This document shows positions 8,731 through 17,543 of a stretch of DNA of 56,807 bases, piece by piece. The first letter of the stretch is position 1. Every line of letters starts with the position of its first letter. A model generated the notes under the pieces. It did no database searches. It was not told the origin of the DNA and worked only from the letters and a program-made list of their open reading frames with translations. The position numbers and the translations under genes were made by a program. The DNA is from Thioclava pacifica DSM 10166 (lineage in GTDB: Bacteria; Pseudomonadota; Alphaproteobacteria; Rhodobacterales; Rhodobacteraceae): contig NZ_AUND01000005.1 in NCBI RefSeq assembly GCF_000714535.1, positions 1-56,807 on the forward strand, written 5' to 3'.

Positions 8731-9140
8731 CAGGCACCCCGTTCGGCATCGAGATAGGCGCGCAGGTCGATCAGATCGGTGATCTCGCCTCTGAGCATAA
8801 CGTCCAGTGCGCTTCGGCCCGCGAAGGCGGCGTTCGGCTTGCGGATCCAGGCATAGCCCCGGGCAGGGTCGGTGAAGAGATAGCGCAGCGCCTTGTGGAT
8901 CCCCATCAGGATCGCCATGCGCGCGCGCAGGTCGCGGTCGATCCGGCCGATATCGCCGGTCTTCCACCGCGCCCAGGTGCGTTGCGCCATGTCGCCCAGC
9001 AAGGTGCGGGCTTCGGCATCCGTCAGCTCCCAGGCCCGGAACAGGTTGACCGTCGTCCGCGCCAGCGCAGCGGCCTCCTCATCGGTGATGACAGGAAGAT
9101 CGGTGCGGGCGAGGACGGGCTGAACTGTGGCGAACTGCAT
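8727..9140 (-). CDS. MbcA/ParS/Xre-type antitoxin (DUF2384)
   Basis: This 137-residue antitoxin partners the RES toxin encoded next on the same strand. Its N-terminal region (about 25-75) resembles an Xre helix-turn-helix (TDAEARTLLGDMAQRTWARWKTGD). The C-terminal part contains the DUF2384/MbcA-ParS region ending in the GYAWIRKPNAAFAGRSALDVMLRG signature (about 95-120), which plugs the toxin's NAD+ pocket. ATG 9140 was chosen because AAAGGAG lies just upstream. The promoter and an inverted repeat lie at 9151-9190, consistent with autoregulation. Confidence 0.87.
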   Translation of the reverse strand: MQFATVQPVLARTDLPVITDEEAAALARTTVNLFRAWELTDAEARTLLGDMAQRTWARWKTGDIGRIDRDLRARMAILMGIHKALRYLFTDPARGYAWIRKPNAAFAGRSALDVMLRGEITDLIDLRAYLDAERGAW

Positions 9141-9150
9141 GGTATTCTCC

Positions 9151-9190
9151 TTTGGCATCAATATAGACAATATGTGCCAAAAGGCAATAT
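9151..9190 (-). promoter_or_regulatory. Promoter and operator of the toxin-antitoxin operon
   Basis: Reading the minus strand, a -35 TTGCCT (9187-9182) and a -10 TATATT (9165-9160) are separated by 16 bases. The promoter is embedded in a perfect inverted repeat TTTGGCA-N17-TGCCAAA (9151-9157 and 9175-9181). The hexamer CAATAT occurs three times (9159, 9168, 9185). This is a good layout for autorepression by the Xre-type antitoxin. Confidence 0.6.
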
Positions 9191-9316
9191 GGGTCGTGCG
9201 GTGCCGGTTCGAGCGCTTCCAGCCCTTTCCCCTGTCTTTGCACGCCAGAGCCCTACGCCCCTTGAAGACCTGTTGAGCGCATCCGGTTTCCGGTTTTCTT
9301 GATGGACCCGATCCAG

Positions 9317-9334
9317 GGCCACCCGTCGGTGGCC
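9317..9334 (+). other. Leader hairpin upstream of trbB
   Basis: A perfect 7-bp stem GGCCACC/GGTGGCC with loop CGTC ends 20 bases before the trbB start. There is no T tract, so it is not a classical terminator. It could affect translation of trbB or stabilise the mRNA. The rest of 9191-9354 shows no recognised gene. Confidence 0.35.
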
Positions 9335-9354
9335 ACTCACGGAACGGGGACAGC

Positions 9355-10353
9355 ATGGCAGAGGCAGCTCGGAAACCGGAAGCGATGGCCCGCGGCGCGC
9401 GGATGCTACGAACGGCGCTCGGGCCCGCCATCGCCGGTTTTCTGGAAGACCCGATGACCGTCGAGGTCATGCTCAATCCCGACGGGCGGCTCTGGATCGA
9501 CCGGCTCTCCGAGGGGCTTTCCGATACCGGCGCCACGCTGTCGCCCGCCGATGGCGAGCGGATCGTGCGGCTCGTCGCCCATCACGTAGGGGCCGAGGTC
9601 CATGCCGCGCGCCCGCGCGTCTCGGCCGAACTGCCCGAGACCGGGGAACGCTTCGAGGGGCTCCTCCCGCCCGTGGTCACCGCGCCCTGTTTCGCGATCC
9701 GCAAGCCCGCCGTCGCGGTTTTCACGCTCGCCGATTACGTCTCTGCCGGTATCATGACCGAGACCCAGGCGGCGCTGTTGCGCGAGGGCGTTGCCGCGCG
9801 GGCCAATATCCTCGTGGCGGGCGGCACCTCGACCGGCAAGACGACGCTGACCAATGCGCTTCTGGCGGAAGTGGCCGGATCGTCAGACCGCGTCGTGATC
9901 ATCGAGGACACCCGCGAGCTGCAATGCACAGCACCCAACCTCGTGGCCCTGCGCACCAAGGACGGCGTCGCCTCGCTCTCCGATCTCGTCCGCTCCTCGC
10001 TGCGCCTGCGCCCCGACCGCATTCCCATCGGCGAGGTGCGCGGGGCCGAGGCGCTGGACCTCCTGAAGGCCTGGGGCACAGGGCATCCGGGCGGGATCGG
10101 CACCATCCATGCGGGCTCGGCGCTGGGCGCCCTGCGCCGGATGGAGCAGCTCATCCAGGAGGCGGTGGTCACCGTGCCGCGCGCCCTCATCGCCGAAACC
10201 ATCGATCTCGTCGCCGTCCTCTCCGGGCGCGGGGCCAACCGCCATCTCGCCGAGCTTGCCCGCGTCGAGGGGCTGGGACCGGACGGCGACTACCGCATCG
10301 CCCCGGCGGCGCGGCCGATCGGGACGGACACTGACACAGGAGACTCTTCATGA
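9355..10353 (+). CDS. trbB: TrbB, VirB11-type conjugation ATPase
   Basis: This 332-residue cytoplasmic hexameric ATPase energises pilus assembly and DNA transfer. The N-terminal domain (to about 140) precedes the ATPase domain with Walker [13 protein letters not shown] (about 159-170). The Asp box [12 protein letters not shown] and the His box [21 protein letters not shown] are both present. Length is normal for the family. It is the first gene of the trb operon, and its stop overlaps the trbC start (ATGA at 10350). Confidence 0.96.
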   Translation: MAEAARKPEAMARGARMLRTALGPAIAGFLEDPMTVEVMLNPDGRLWIDRLSEGLSDTGATLSPADGERIVRLVAHHVGAEVHAARPRVSAELPETGERFEGLLPPVVTAPCFAIRKPAVAVFTLADYVSAGIMTETQAALLREGVAARANILVAGGTSTGKTTLTNALLAEVAGSSDRVVIIEDTRELQCTAPNLVALRTKDGVASLSDLVRSSLRLRPDRIPIGEVRGAEALDLLKAWGTGHPGGIGTIHAGSALGALRRMEQLIQEAVVTVPRALIAETIDLVAVLSGRGANRHLAELARVEGLGPDGDYRIAPAARPIGTDTDTGDSS

Positions 10354-10682
10354 ACCGACCCCTTCACCGGCTGCGCGCGCGGGCTGCGCATACCGTCACC
10401 TATGCAACCGTCACCCTGATGCTGTCCGGACCCGCCCGGGCGGCAGGCTCGTCCATGCCCTGGGAGGCGCCGCTGCAATCGATCCTCGAGTCGATCGAAG
10501 GCCCGGTCGCCAAGATCATCGCGGTGATCATCATCATCGTCACCGGCCTGACGCTGGCCTTCGGCGACACCTCCGGGGGGTTCCGCCGCCTGATCCAGAT
10601 CGTCTTCGGCATCTCCATCGCCTTCGCGGCGAGCTCCTTCTTCCTGAGCTTCTTCAGCTTCGGCGGCGGGGCACTGATCTGA
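10350..10682 (+). CDS. trbC: TrbC, VirB2-like conjugal pilin
   Basis: This 110-residue prepilin has a signal peptide ending in PARAAG (about residue 32) followed by two hydrophobic helices (about 53-73 and 82-105), the standard VirB2/TrbC plan. TraF, encoded at the left of the window, is the likely processing enzyme. The gene overlaps trbB by 4 bases, and its TGA overlaps the trbD ATG (TGATG). Confidence 0.92.
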   Translation: MNRPLHRLRARAAHTVTYATVTLMLSGPARAAGSSMPWEAPLQSILESIEGPVAKIIAVIIIIVTGLTLAFGDTSGGFRRLIQIVFGISIAFAASSFFLSFFSFGGGALI

Positions 10683-10963
10683 TGGACGGTACATTCGAAC
10701 AGCTGGCGGACGTCCCGGGCTTCACCGTTCCGGTGCATCGTGCGTTGACAGAGCCGATCCTGCTGGCCGGTGCGCCGCGGGCCTTCGCGATCCTGAACGG
10801 GACACTGGCCGGGGCCATCGGGCTCGGGCTGCAGCTCTGGGTCTCTGGGATCGTCATCGGCCTTCTGGGCCACGTGGTGGCGGTCTGGGCCGCGCGGCGC
10901 GATCCGCTCTTCGTCGAGGTCGGACGCCGGCATCTGCGGCTTCCCGGTCATCTCGAGGTCTGA
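10682..10963 (+). CDS. trbD: TrbD, VirB3-like inner-membrane protein
   Basis: This 93-residue protein has the TrbD opening VPGFTVPVHRALTEPILLAGAPR and then two adjacent hydrophobic segments (about 35-75). VirB3-like proteins sit in the inner-membrane complex and work with the VirB4 ATPase, whose gene follows 9 bases later. ATG 10682 was preferred over the much longer upstream frame, which lies antiphase to trbB, because it overlaps the trbC stop. Confidence 0.92.
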   Translation: MDGTFEQLADVPGFTVPVHRALTEPILLAGAPRAFAILNGTLAGAIGLGLQLWVSGIVIGLLGHVVAVWAARRDPLFVEVGRRHLRLPGHLEV

Positions 10964-10972
10964 GGCAGAACC

Positions 10973-13468
10973 ATGATGAATCTCGCGGAGTATCGCCGGA
11001 AAGGGACGCGACTGGCGGATTACCTGCCCTGGGCGGCGCTGGTGGCGCCCGGCGTGGTGCTGAACAAGGATGGCAGCCTGCAGCGCTCGGCCCGGTTCCG
11101 GGGCCCCGATCTCGACAGCGCGGTCGCGGCGGAACTCGTGGCCGTGGCGGGGCGCATCAACAATGCCTTCCGACGCCTCGGGTCCGGCTGGGCGATCTTC
11201 GTCGAAGCGCAGCGCGTGGCGGCGGCCGACTATCCCGACAGCCGCTTTCCCGACCCGGCCTCGGCGCTGCTCGATGCCGAGCGTCGCGCGGGCTTCGCCG
11301 AGCAGGGGGCGCATTTCCAGTCCGACTATCTTTTGACCTTCCTCTACCTGCCGCCCGCCGAGGAGGCCGCGCGGGCCGAGACCTGGCTCTACGAAGGCCG
11401 CGACAAGACCGGAATCGATGCGGGCGAGGTGCTGCGTGGGTTCATCGACCGCACCGACCGGGTGCTGGCGCTCTTCGACGGCATCATGCCCGAATGCCGC
11501 TGGATGGGCGACAGCGAGACGCTGACCTACCTACATTCCACGATCTCGACGCGGGCTCACCGCGTCCGCGTGCCGGAAACTCCGGCCTATCTCGACGCGC
11601 TTCTGGCCGACCAGCCGCTGACCGGTGGGCTCGAGCCGCGGTTGGGGACCGCCCATCTGCGCGTCCTGACTCTCTCGGGGTTTCCGACGGCCACCACGCC
11701 CGGGATCCTCGACGATCTCAACCGGCTGGCCTTCCCCTATCGCTGGGCGACCCGCGCGATCCTGATGGACAAGATGGAGGCCGCGCGGATAGTCGCGCGC
11801 ATCCGTCGCCAATGGTTCGCCAAGCGCAAATCCATCGCCGCGATCCTGAAAGAGGTGATGACCAACGAGCCATCGGCGCTGGTCGATACCGATGCCGCCA
11901 ACAAGGCCGCCGATGCCGACATGGCCCTGCAGGAGCTCGGGGCCGATATCGCGGGCGAGGCCTATGTCACGGCGACGCTCATCGTCTGGGACGAGGACCC
12001 GCGCCGCGCCGACGAGAAACTGCGCCTCGTCGAGAAGGTCGTGCAGGGCCGGGACTTCACCGCCATGGTCGAGACGGTCAACGCCGTCGATGCCTGGCTC
12101 GGCTCGCTGCCCGGGCAGGCCTACGCCAATGTCCGCCAGCCGCCGATCTCCACCCTGAACCTCGCCCATATGATCCCGCTCTCCGCCGTCTGGGCCGGGG
12201 ATGAGCGGGATGCGCATTTCGACGGACCGCCGCTGCTCTATGGCAAGACCGAAGGCGCGACACCGTTCCGGCTTTCGCTCCACGTGGGTGATGTCGGCCA
12301 TACGCTGGTCGTCGGTCCCACCGGGGCGGGCAAATCCGTGCTGCTCGCGCTCATGGCGCTGCAGTTCCGCCGCTACCCGCGCGCGCAGGTCTTCGCCTTC
12401 GATTTCGGGGGCTCGATCCGGGCCGCGACCCTCGCCATGAGCGGCGACTGGCATGATCTGGGGGGCGAGCTGACCGAAGCCGCAGAAGCCACGGTCTCCC
12501 TCCAGCCGTTGGCGCGCATCGACGAACCGGCAGAGCGCAGCTGGGCCGCAGGCTGGATCGGTGCCATCCTCGCCCGCGAGGGCATCACGATCACGCCGGA
12601 GGTGAAGGAGCATCTCTGGTCCGCGCTGACCTCGCTGGCCTCGGCCCCGGTCGGCGAGCGCACGATCACCGGTCTCGCCGTCCTGCTGCAATCCTCCGAC
12701 CTCAAACAGGCCCTGCGCCCCTATTGCCTGGGCGGCGCCCATGGGCGGCTGCTCGATGCCGAGACCGAAGAGCTCGGCGCGGCCTCGGTCCAGGCCTTCG
12801 AGATCGAGGGGCTGATCGGCACCTCGGCGGCCCCCGCGGTCCTCTCCTATCTCTTCCACCGCATCGGCGACCGGCTCGACGGGCGGCCGACGCTCCTGAT
12901 CATCGACGAGGGGTGGCTCGCGCTCGATGACGAGGGTTTCGCGGGCCAGCTCCGCGAATGGCTGAAGACGCTGCGCAAGAAGAACGCCTCGGTGATCTTC
13001 GCCACCCAGTCGCTCTCCGATATCGACGCCTCCGCCATCGCGCCCGCCATCATCGAAAGCTGTCCGACCCGGCTCCTCCTGCCCAACGAACGGGCCATCG
13101 AGCCCCAGATCACGGCGATCTACCGCCGTTTCGGCCTCAATGACCGGCAGATCGAGATCCTCGCCCGGGCCACGCCCAAGAGCGACTACTACTGCCAGTC
13201 GCGGCGCGGCAACCGGCTCTTCGAGCTGGGCCTTTCCGAAGTCGGCCTCGACCTCTGCGCCGCCTCGGCCAAGTCCGACCAGACGCTGATCTCGGACATC
13301 CTCGCCGAACACGGTCGCGACGGCTTTCTCGCGGCTTGGCTCAAAGCCCGCGGTATTGGCTGGGCTGCCGAGCTGATCCCCGAGCTCACCAATCTCGCGC
13401 CGGAGCCCGAGGCCCCGGACGCCCCGATCCCCCAAGCCCCCAAACCCGCAAAGGAGACCACCCCATGA
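10973..13468 (+). CDS. trbE: TrbE, VirB4-type conjugation ATPase
   Basis: This 831-residue ATPase has an N-terminal CagE/TrbE/VirB domain (about 1-400) and a C-terminal RecA-like domain. Walker A is VGPTGAGKSVLLALMALQF at about 445-463, and Walker B is PTLLIIDEGWLAL at about 639-651. Downstream come FATQSLSDID and the conserved C-terminal region. Length is normal. A second ATG directly follows the first; 10973 is used. A Pro-rich tail ends in an ATGA overlap with trbJ. Confidence 0.96.
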   Translation: MMNLAEYRRKGTRLADYLPWAALVAPGVVLNKDGSLQRSARFRGPDLDSAVAAELVAVAGRINNAFRRLGSGWAIFVEAQRVAAADYPDSRFPDPASALLDAERRAGFAEQGAHFQSDYLLTFLYLPPAEEAARAETWLYEGRDKTGIDAGEVLRGFIDRTDRVLALFDGIMPECRWMGDSETLTYLHSTISTRAHRVRVPETPAYLDALLADQPLTGGLEPRLGTAHLRVLTLSGFPTATTPGILDDLNRLAFPYRWATRAILMDKMEAARIVARIRRQWFAKRKSIAAILKEVMTNEPSALVDTDAANKAADADMALQELGADIAGEAYVTATLIVWDEDPRRADEKLRLVEKVVQGRDFTAMVETVNAVDAWLGSLPGQAYANVRQPPISTLNLAHMIPLSAVWAGDERDAHFDGPPLLYGKTEGATPFRLSLHVGDVGHTLVVGPTGAGKSVLLALMALQFRRYPRAQVFAFDFGGSIRAATLAMSGDWHDLGGELTEAAEATVSLQPLARIDEPAERSWAAGWIGAILAREGITITPEVKEHLWSALTSLASAPVGERTITGLAVLLQSSDLKQALRPYCLGGAHGRLLDAETEELGAASVQAFEIEGLIGTSAAPAVLSYLFHRIGDRLDGRPTLLIIDEGWLALDDEGFAGQLREWLKTLRKKNASVIFATQSLSDIDASAIAPAIIESCPTRLLLPNERAIEPQITAIYRRFGLNDRQIEILARATPKSDYYCQSRRGNRLFELGLSEVGLDLCAASAKSDQTLISDILAEHGRDGFLAAWLKARGIGWAAELIPELTNLAPEPEAPDAPIPQAPKPAKETTP

Positions 13469-14253
13469 CCCATGCCGCCCATCGCCTGACCAAGCTCGCC
13501 AGCGCCTCCGCCTTGGCCCTCACGCTCGCAGCCCCCATCGGTCTTTCGCCGATCTTCGCGACGCCGGCCCAGGCCTTCCTCTTCGGCGGCGGCGGGCGCA
13601 TCGTCTACGACCCGCGCAACCACGCCGAGAACATCCTCTCCGCCGCCCGGGCGCTCGAGCAGATCAACAACCAGATCACCCAGCTGCAGAACGAGGCGCA
13701 GATGCTGATGAACCAGGCCCGCAACCTTGCGAGCCTGCCCTATTCCTCGCTGCAGGCGCTGCAGCAGAATGTCGACCGGACCCGGCAGCTTCTGTCCCAG
13801 GCGCAGAACATCGCCTTCGATGTCGCCCAGATCGACCAGGTCTTTCAGCAGGACTACGCGAATATCCCCATGGCCGCGCCCGAGGCGCAGCTTCTCGCCG
13901 ATGCGCGGTCCCGCTGGGAAAACACCGTCGGCGGTCTGCAGGACGCGCTGCGCGTGCAGGCCGGCGTCGTCGGCAATCTCGACGGCCAGCGCGCCGAGCT
14001 CTCCGCCCTGGTCGGCGAAAGCCAATCCGCCGTGGGCGCCCTGCAGGCCACCCAGGCGGGCAACCAGCTCCTGGCGCTGCAATCCCAGCAGATCGCCGAC
14101 CTGATCGCCGTCGTCGCCGCCAATGGCCGCGCCTCGGCGCTGGTCGAGGCCGAGCGGTCCGCGGCGGCCGAACAGGGCCGCGTCCAACGCGAGCGGTTCC
14201 TCACCCCGGGCGCGGGCTACCAGCCCGGCAATGCCCAAATGTTCAACAACTGA
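13465..14253 (+). CDS. trbJ: TrbJ, VirB5-like pilus-tip protein
   Basis: This 262-residue exported protein has a signal peptide ending in TPAQA (about residue 37) and a long, largely helical, Gln- and Ala-rich body. VirB5-like proteins are minor pilus components involved in mating contact. ATG 13465 overlaps the trbE stop and begins the signal peptide. The upstream extension of the frame to 13336 lies inside trbE and is not coding. Confidence 0.92.
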   Translation: MTHAAHRLTKLASASALALTLAAPIGLSPIFATPAQAFLFGGGGRIVYDPRNHAENILSAARALEQINNQITQLQNEAQMLMNQARNLASLPYSSLQALQQNVDRTRQLLSQAQNIAFDVAQIDQVFQQDYANIPMAAPEAQLLADARSRWENTVGGLQDALRVQAGVVGNLDGQRAELSALVGESQSAVGALQATQAGNQLLALQSQQIADLIAVVAANGRASALVEAERSAAAEQGRVQRERFLTPGAGYQPGNAQMFNN

Positions 14254-14266
14254 AGGGAGCAGGCCC

Positions 14267-14533
14267 ATGGAGGGATCGGTCCTCGCGCGCATCGCGGCCA
14301 TCGTCTTCGTCGCCATCGCGATCACCGCGGCGGTGGTGGAGATGGGCCGGGACGAGGCGGGGCAGGTGGCGCGTCCGGTGGCTCCTCTCATGCCGGAGAC
14401 CGATCCCTTGCGCGCCGAACAGAGGCGCTGCCAAGAGCTGGGCGAGGCCGCGGCCTCCGATCCCGGCTGTCTCGCCGTGTGGGCGGAAACCCGCGACCGC
14501 TTCCTTGGGCGCGGCCGGGCCGGGGGCGAGTGA
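14267..14533 (+). CDS. TrbK-like small protein (putative entry exclusion)
   Basis: This 88-residue protein has one N-terminal membrane helix (about 6-24) and a short exported domain with two cysteines (RCQELGEAAASDPGCLAVWAETRDRF), a pattern common to TrbK-alternative proteins found between trbJ and trbL. Entry exclusion is the function attributed to TrbK in RP4; here it is inferred from position and architecture. The start at 14267 has AAGGGAG upstream. Confidence 0.75.
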   Translation: MEGSVLARIAAIVFVAIAITAAVVEMGRDEAGQVARPVAPLMPETDPLRAEQRRCQELGEAAASDPGCLAVWAETRDRFLGRGRAGGE

Positions 14534-14536
14534 GCC

Positions 14537-15886
14537 ATGGGCGGCACCGGCGTTATCGACACCTTCCTCGGGGTCTTCACCTCCTATATCGACAGCGGCT
14601 TCGGACTGTTGGGTGGCGAAGTCGCCTTCATCGCCAGCACGCTGATCGTGATCGACGTGACGCTGGCCGCGCTCTTCTGGGCCTGGGGCGCGGATGACGA
14701 CATCATCGCCCGTCTCGTGAAAAAGACCCTCTTCGTGGGCGTCTTCGCCTGGCTCATTTCCAACTGGAACAGCCTTGCGGCCATCGTCTTCGACAGTTTC
14801 GCGGGGTTGGGGCTTCTGGCCTCCGGCACCGGCTTCTCGCCCGCCGATCTCCTGCGCCCCGGACGGGTGGCGCAGACCGGGCTCGATGCCGGGCGGCCGC
14901 TTCTGGAGTCCACCGCCGATCTCATGGGCTTCGTCGCCTTCTTCGAGAATTTCATCCAGATCGCCTGCCTGCTCTTCGCCTGGGCGCTGGTGCTCCTGGC
15001 CTTCTTCCTGCTCGCCGTGCAGCTCTTCGTGACGCTGATCGAGTTCAAGCTGACGACGCTCGCGGGCTTCGTGCTGATCCCCTTCGGCCTCTTCGGCAAA
15101 ACCGCCTTCATGGCCGAGCGGGTGCTGGGCAATGTCGTTTCCTCCGGCATCAAGGTGCTGGTGCTGGCGGTGATCATCGGCATCGGCTCGACGCTTTTCG
15201 GCCAGTTCACCGCCGGGTTCGGGGGCCTGACACCCACCATCGACGAGGCCATGGCGATCGTGCTGGCCGCGCTCTCGCTCCTCGGTCTCGGAATCTTCGG
15301 CCCCGGCATCGCCACGGGCCTTGTCTCCGGTGGGCCGCAACTGGGCGCAGGCGCGGCCGTCGGCACCGGGCTTGCCGTGGGCGGGGCTGCCGTCGCGGCG
15401 GGTGGCGGGGCCATGCTCGCGGCCCGAGGTACAGGCGCACTCGCCTCGGGCGGGGCAGCCGCCACGCGCGGAGCCGCTGCCGCCACCGGGACCGCGTCCA
15501 CCGCCTATAGCCTCGGATCGATGGGTCAGACCGGGGCTGCTGGTGTGGCCTCCGGACTCCGCGGTGTGGCCCGGGCCGCTGGGTCCGCCGCCGCATCGCC
15601 CCTGCGCCGGGCCGCCGCCTCGGCTAGTGATGCCGTCAAGGCAAGCCATGCCGACGGCGCCCGCGCTGGCTTCGTAGCCACGGGCGGCACCTCCTCGCTC
15701 GGCAGCGTGGCAGGCGCGTCGGCTGCCATGTCCGCTCCCGCAGGCACCCCACCGGCCTGGGCGCGGTCCATGCGTCGCAGCCAGGCCATGAGCCATGGCG
15801 TCTCCGCAGCCACTCACGCGTTGCGCGCCGGGGACAGTCCCGGTTCCGGCGCCTCCGTCCCCCTCTCTGAAAGCGACCGCCCATGA
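14537..15886 (+). CDS. trbL: TrbL, VirB6-like polytopic conjugation protein
   Basis: This 449-residue inner-membrane channel component has at least six hydrophobic segments between residues 20 and 275 (for example FIASTLIVIDVTLAALFWAW and the LLFAWALVLLAFFLLAV region). It ends in a long Gly/Ala/Ser/Thr-rich low-complexity tail (about 285-449), which is usual for TrbL. It follows the TrbK-like gene by 3 bases, and its stop overlaps the trbF start. Confidence 0.93.
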   Translation: MGGTGVIDTFLGVFTSYIDSGFGLLGGEVAFIASTLIVIDVTLAALFWAWGADDDIIARLVKKTLFVGVFAWLISNWNSLAAIVFDSFAGLGLLASGTGFSPADLLRPGRVAQTGLDAGRPLLESTADLMGFVAFFENFIQIACLLFAWALVLLAFFLLAVQLFVTLIEFKLTTLAGFVLIPFGLFGKTAFMAERVLGNVVSSGIKVLVLAVIIGIGSTLFGQFTAGFGGLTPTIDEAMAIVLAALSLLGLGIFGPGIATGLVSGGPQLGAGAAVGTGLAVGGAAVAAGGGAMLAARGTGALASGGAAATRGAAAATGTASTAYSLGSMGQTGAAGVASGLRGVARAAGSAAASPLRRAAASASDAVKASHADGARAGFVATGGTSSLGSVAGASAAMSAPAGTPPAWARSMRRSQAMSHGVSAATHALRAGDSPGSGASVPLSESDRP

Positions 15887-16572
15887 GCCTCTTCAAACGC
15901 GCCGGCGCGCATTACGGCAAGACCCCGGACCCCGAGACCCCTTACCAGAAGGCCGCCCAGGTCTGGGACGAGCGCATCGGTTCCGCCCGGGTGCAAGCGA
16001 AGAACTGGCGCCTCATGGCCTTCGGCTGCCTGGTCCTAGCGGGCGGTTTCGCCACGGCGCTGGTCTGGCAATCGGCGCGCGGCACCGTCGTGCCTTACGT
16101 CGTCGAGATCGACCGGCATGGCGAGGCCCGCGCCGTCGAGGCGGCGAGCGCGGGGTATCGTCCGAGCGATCCGCAGGTCGCCTGGCATCTCGCCCGTTTC
16201 ATCGAGGAGGTCCGGGGGCTGCCCGCTGATCCCATCGTCGTCCGGCAGAACTGGCTCCGCGCCTATGAATTCACCACCGACCGCGGCGCGCTGGCGCTGA
16301 ACGACCATGCCCGGGCCAACGATCCCTTCACACGGGTCGGCGAGGACCAGGTCTCGGTCGAGGTCTCGAGTGTCATCCGCGCCTCGCCCGACAGTTTCCG
16401 GGTGGCCTGGTCCGAACGGCACTACGAGAACGGCCAGCTCGCGCGCACCGAGCGCTGGACCGCGATCCTCACCATCGTGATCGACCCGCCGCGCTCGGCG
16501 GACCGTCTGCGCGCCAACCCCCTCGGAATCTATGTGAACGCCATCAACTGGTCGCGGGAGATGAGCCAATGA
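15883..16572 (+). CDS. trbF: TrbF, VirB8-like protein
   Basis: This 229-residue bitopic protein has a cytoplasmic N-terminus with NPYQKAAQVWDERIG-like sequence, one membrane helix at about 44-62, and a periplasmic NTF2-like VirB8 domain to the C-terminus. VirB8-like proteins nucleate assembly of the inner-membrane complex. It overlaps trbL (ATGA at 15883) and trbG (ATGA at 16569), so translation is coupled. Confidence 0.94.
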   Translation: MSLFKRAGAHYGKTPDPETPYQKAAQVWDERIGSARVQAKNWRLMAFGCLVLAGGFATALVWQSARGTVVPYVVEIDRHGEARAVEAASAGYRPSDPQVAWHLARFIEEVRGLPADPIVVRQNWLRAYEFTTDRGALALNDHARANDPFTRVGEDQVSVEVSSVIRASPDSFRVAWSERHYENGQLARTERWTAILTIVIDPPRSADRLRANPLGIYVNAINWSREMSQ

Positions 16573-17543
16573 CCCGACCGATCCTGCCCCCCGTCCTTTT
16601 TGCGACAACGCTTCTGGCCGCCTGCGCCAGCGACCGCCCGCCCGCATTCGCCTATGACGACGCGGTGCCGCCCTTGCCATCGCCGCCTGCCACGGCGCCC
16701 GATGACCGGCCGCGCCCGCTCCATGTCCCGCCCGCCTGGACCCCGAGCAGGGGCGGGGAGGCGGCGGCGACGCCGGTCACCCAGGTTGGAAATGCCAATG
16801 CGGCCGCCCGCGTCGAACCGCGCCAGGCGGGGTATTTCAACGCGATCCAGATCTATCCCTGGTCCGAGGGGGCGCTCTATCAGGTCTACGCCGCCCCCGG
16901 CCAGATCACGACCATCGCCCTCGAACCCGGCGAACGCCTCGCCGGCACCGGTCCGATCGCGGCGGGCGACACGGCGCGCTGGATCATCGGCGACACCGAA
17001 AGCGGCGCGGGGCGCGATACCCGCGTCCTCGTGCTCGTCAAACCCACACGGCCCGATATCCGCACGAACCTCGTGATCTCGACCGACCGGCGCACCTACC
17101 TGATCGAGCTCAACGCCAGCGAAGAGACCTGGATGCCCGCCATCTCCTGGGCCTATCCGCGCGCGCCCGACGCCCCAAGCGTCGCGCCGGCCACGCCGCG
17201 CATCCCGCCCGTCCATGCCCGCAACCACCGCTACGGACTGCAGGGCGACAGCCCGCCCTGGCGGCCGGTTTCCGTCTTCGACGACGGGCGCCGGGTCTAT
17301 GTCGTCTTCCCGCGCGGCATCGCCCAGGGCGAGATGCCGCCGCTCTTCGTGCTCGGGGCCGATGGTGAACTGGAGATCGTAAACTCCCGCATCCACGGCA
17401 ATGTGCTGATCGTCGACCGGCTCTTCGGCGCGGCCGAGCTGCGCCTCGGACGCGGACCCCGGCAGGAGGTGGTCCGAATCCTGCGGATCGAACCCCGGAC
17501 CGAGGCCACCGTGGTGCGGCAGGATGCGGAGCGGGGGACATGA
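16569..17543 (+). CDS. trbG: TrbG, VirB9-like outer-membrane-complex protein
   Basis: This 324-residue protein has an N-terminal signal with a lipobox-like LLAAC (Cys19), then a Pro-rich linker. The VirB9/CagX region contains QAGYFNAIQIYPWSEGALYQVYAAPGQIT and a C-terminal beta-rich TrbG domain (VFDDGRRVYVVFPRG onward). It forms the outer-membrane ring together with TrbI. The apparent lipobox may mean it also supplies the lipid anchor. Confidence 0.94.
   Translation: MTRPILPPVLFATTLLAACASDRPPAFAYDDAVPPLPSPPATAPDDRPRPLHVPPAWTPSRGGEAAATPVTQVGNANAAARVEPRQAGYFNAIQIYPWSEGALYQVYAAPGQITTIALEPGERLAGTGPIAAGDTARWIIGDTESGAGRDTRVLVLVKPTRPDIRTNLVISTDRRTYLIELNASEETWMPAISWAYPRAPDAPSVAPATPRIPPVHARNHRYGLQGDSPPWRPVSVFDDGRRVYVVFPRGIAQGEMPPLFVLGADGELEIVNSRIHGNVLIVDRLFGAAELRLGRGPRQEVVRILRIEPRTEATVVRQDAERGT

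Noticed and set aside
8727-9536. Long version of the antitoxin starting at 9536
   Set aside because: The upstream 130 codons lie antisense to trbB and across the promoter. ATG 9140 with its own ribosome-binding site gives the family's normal length.
11531-13435. 634-codon minus-strand frame opposite trbE
   Set aside because: It is a shadow of the trbE reading frame with no recognisable domain or start context.
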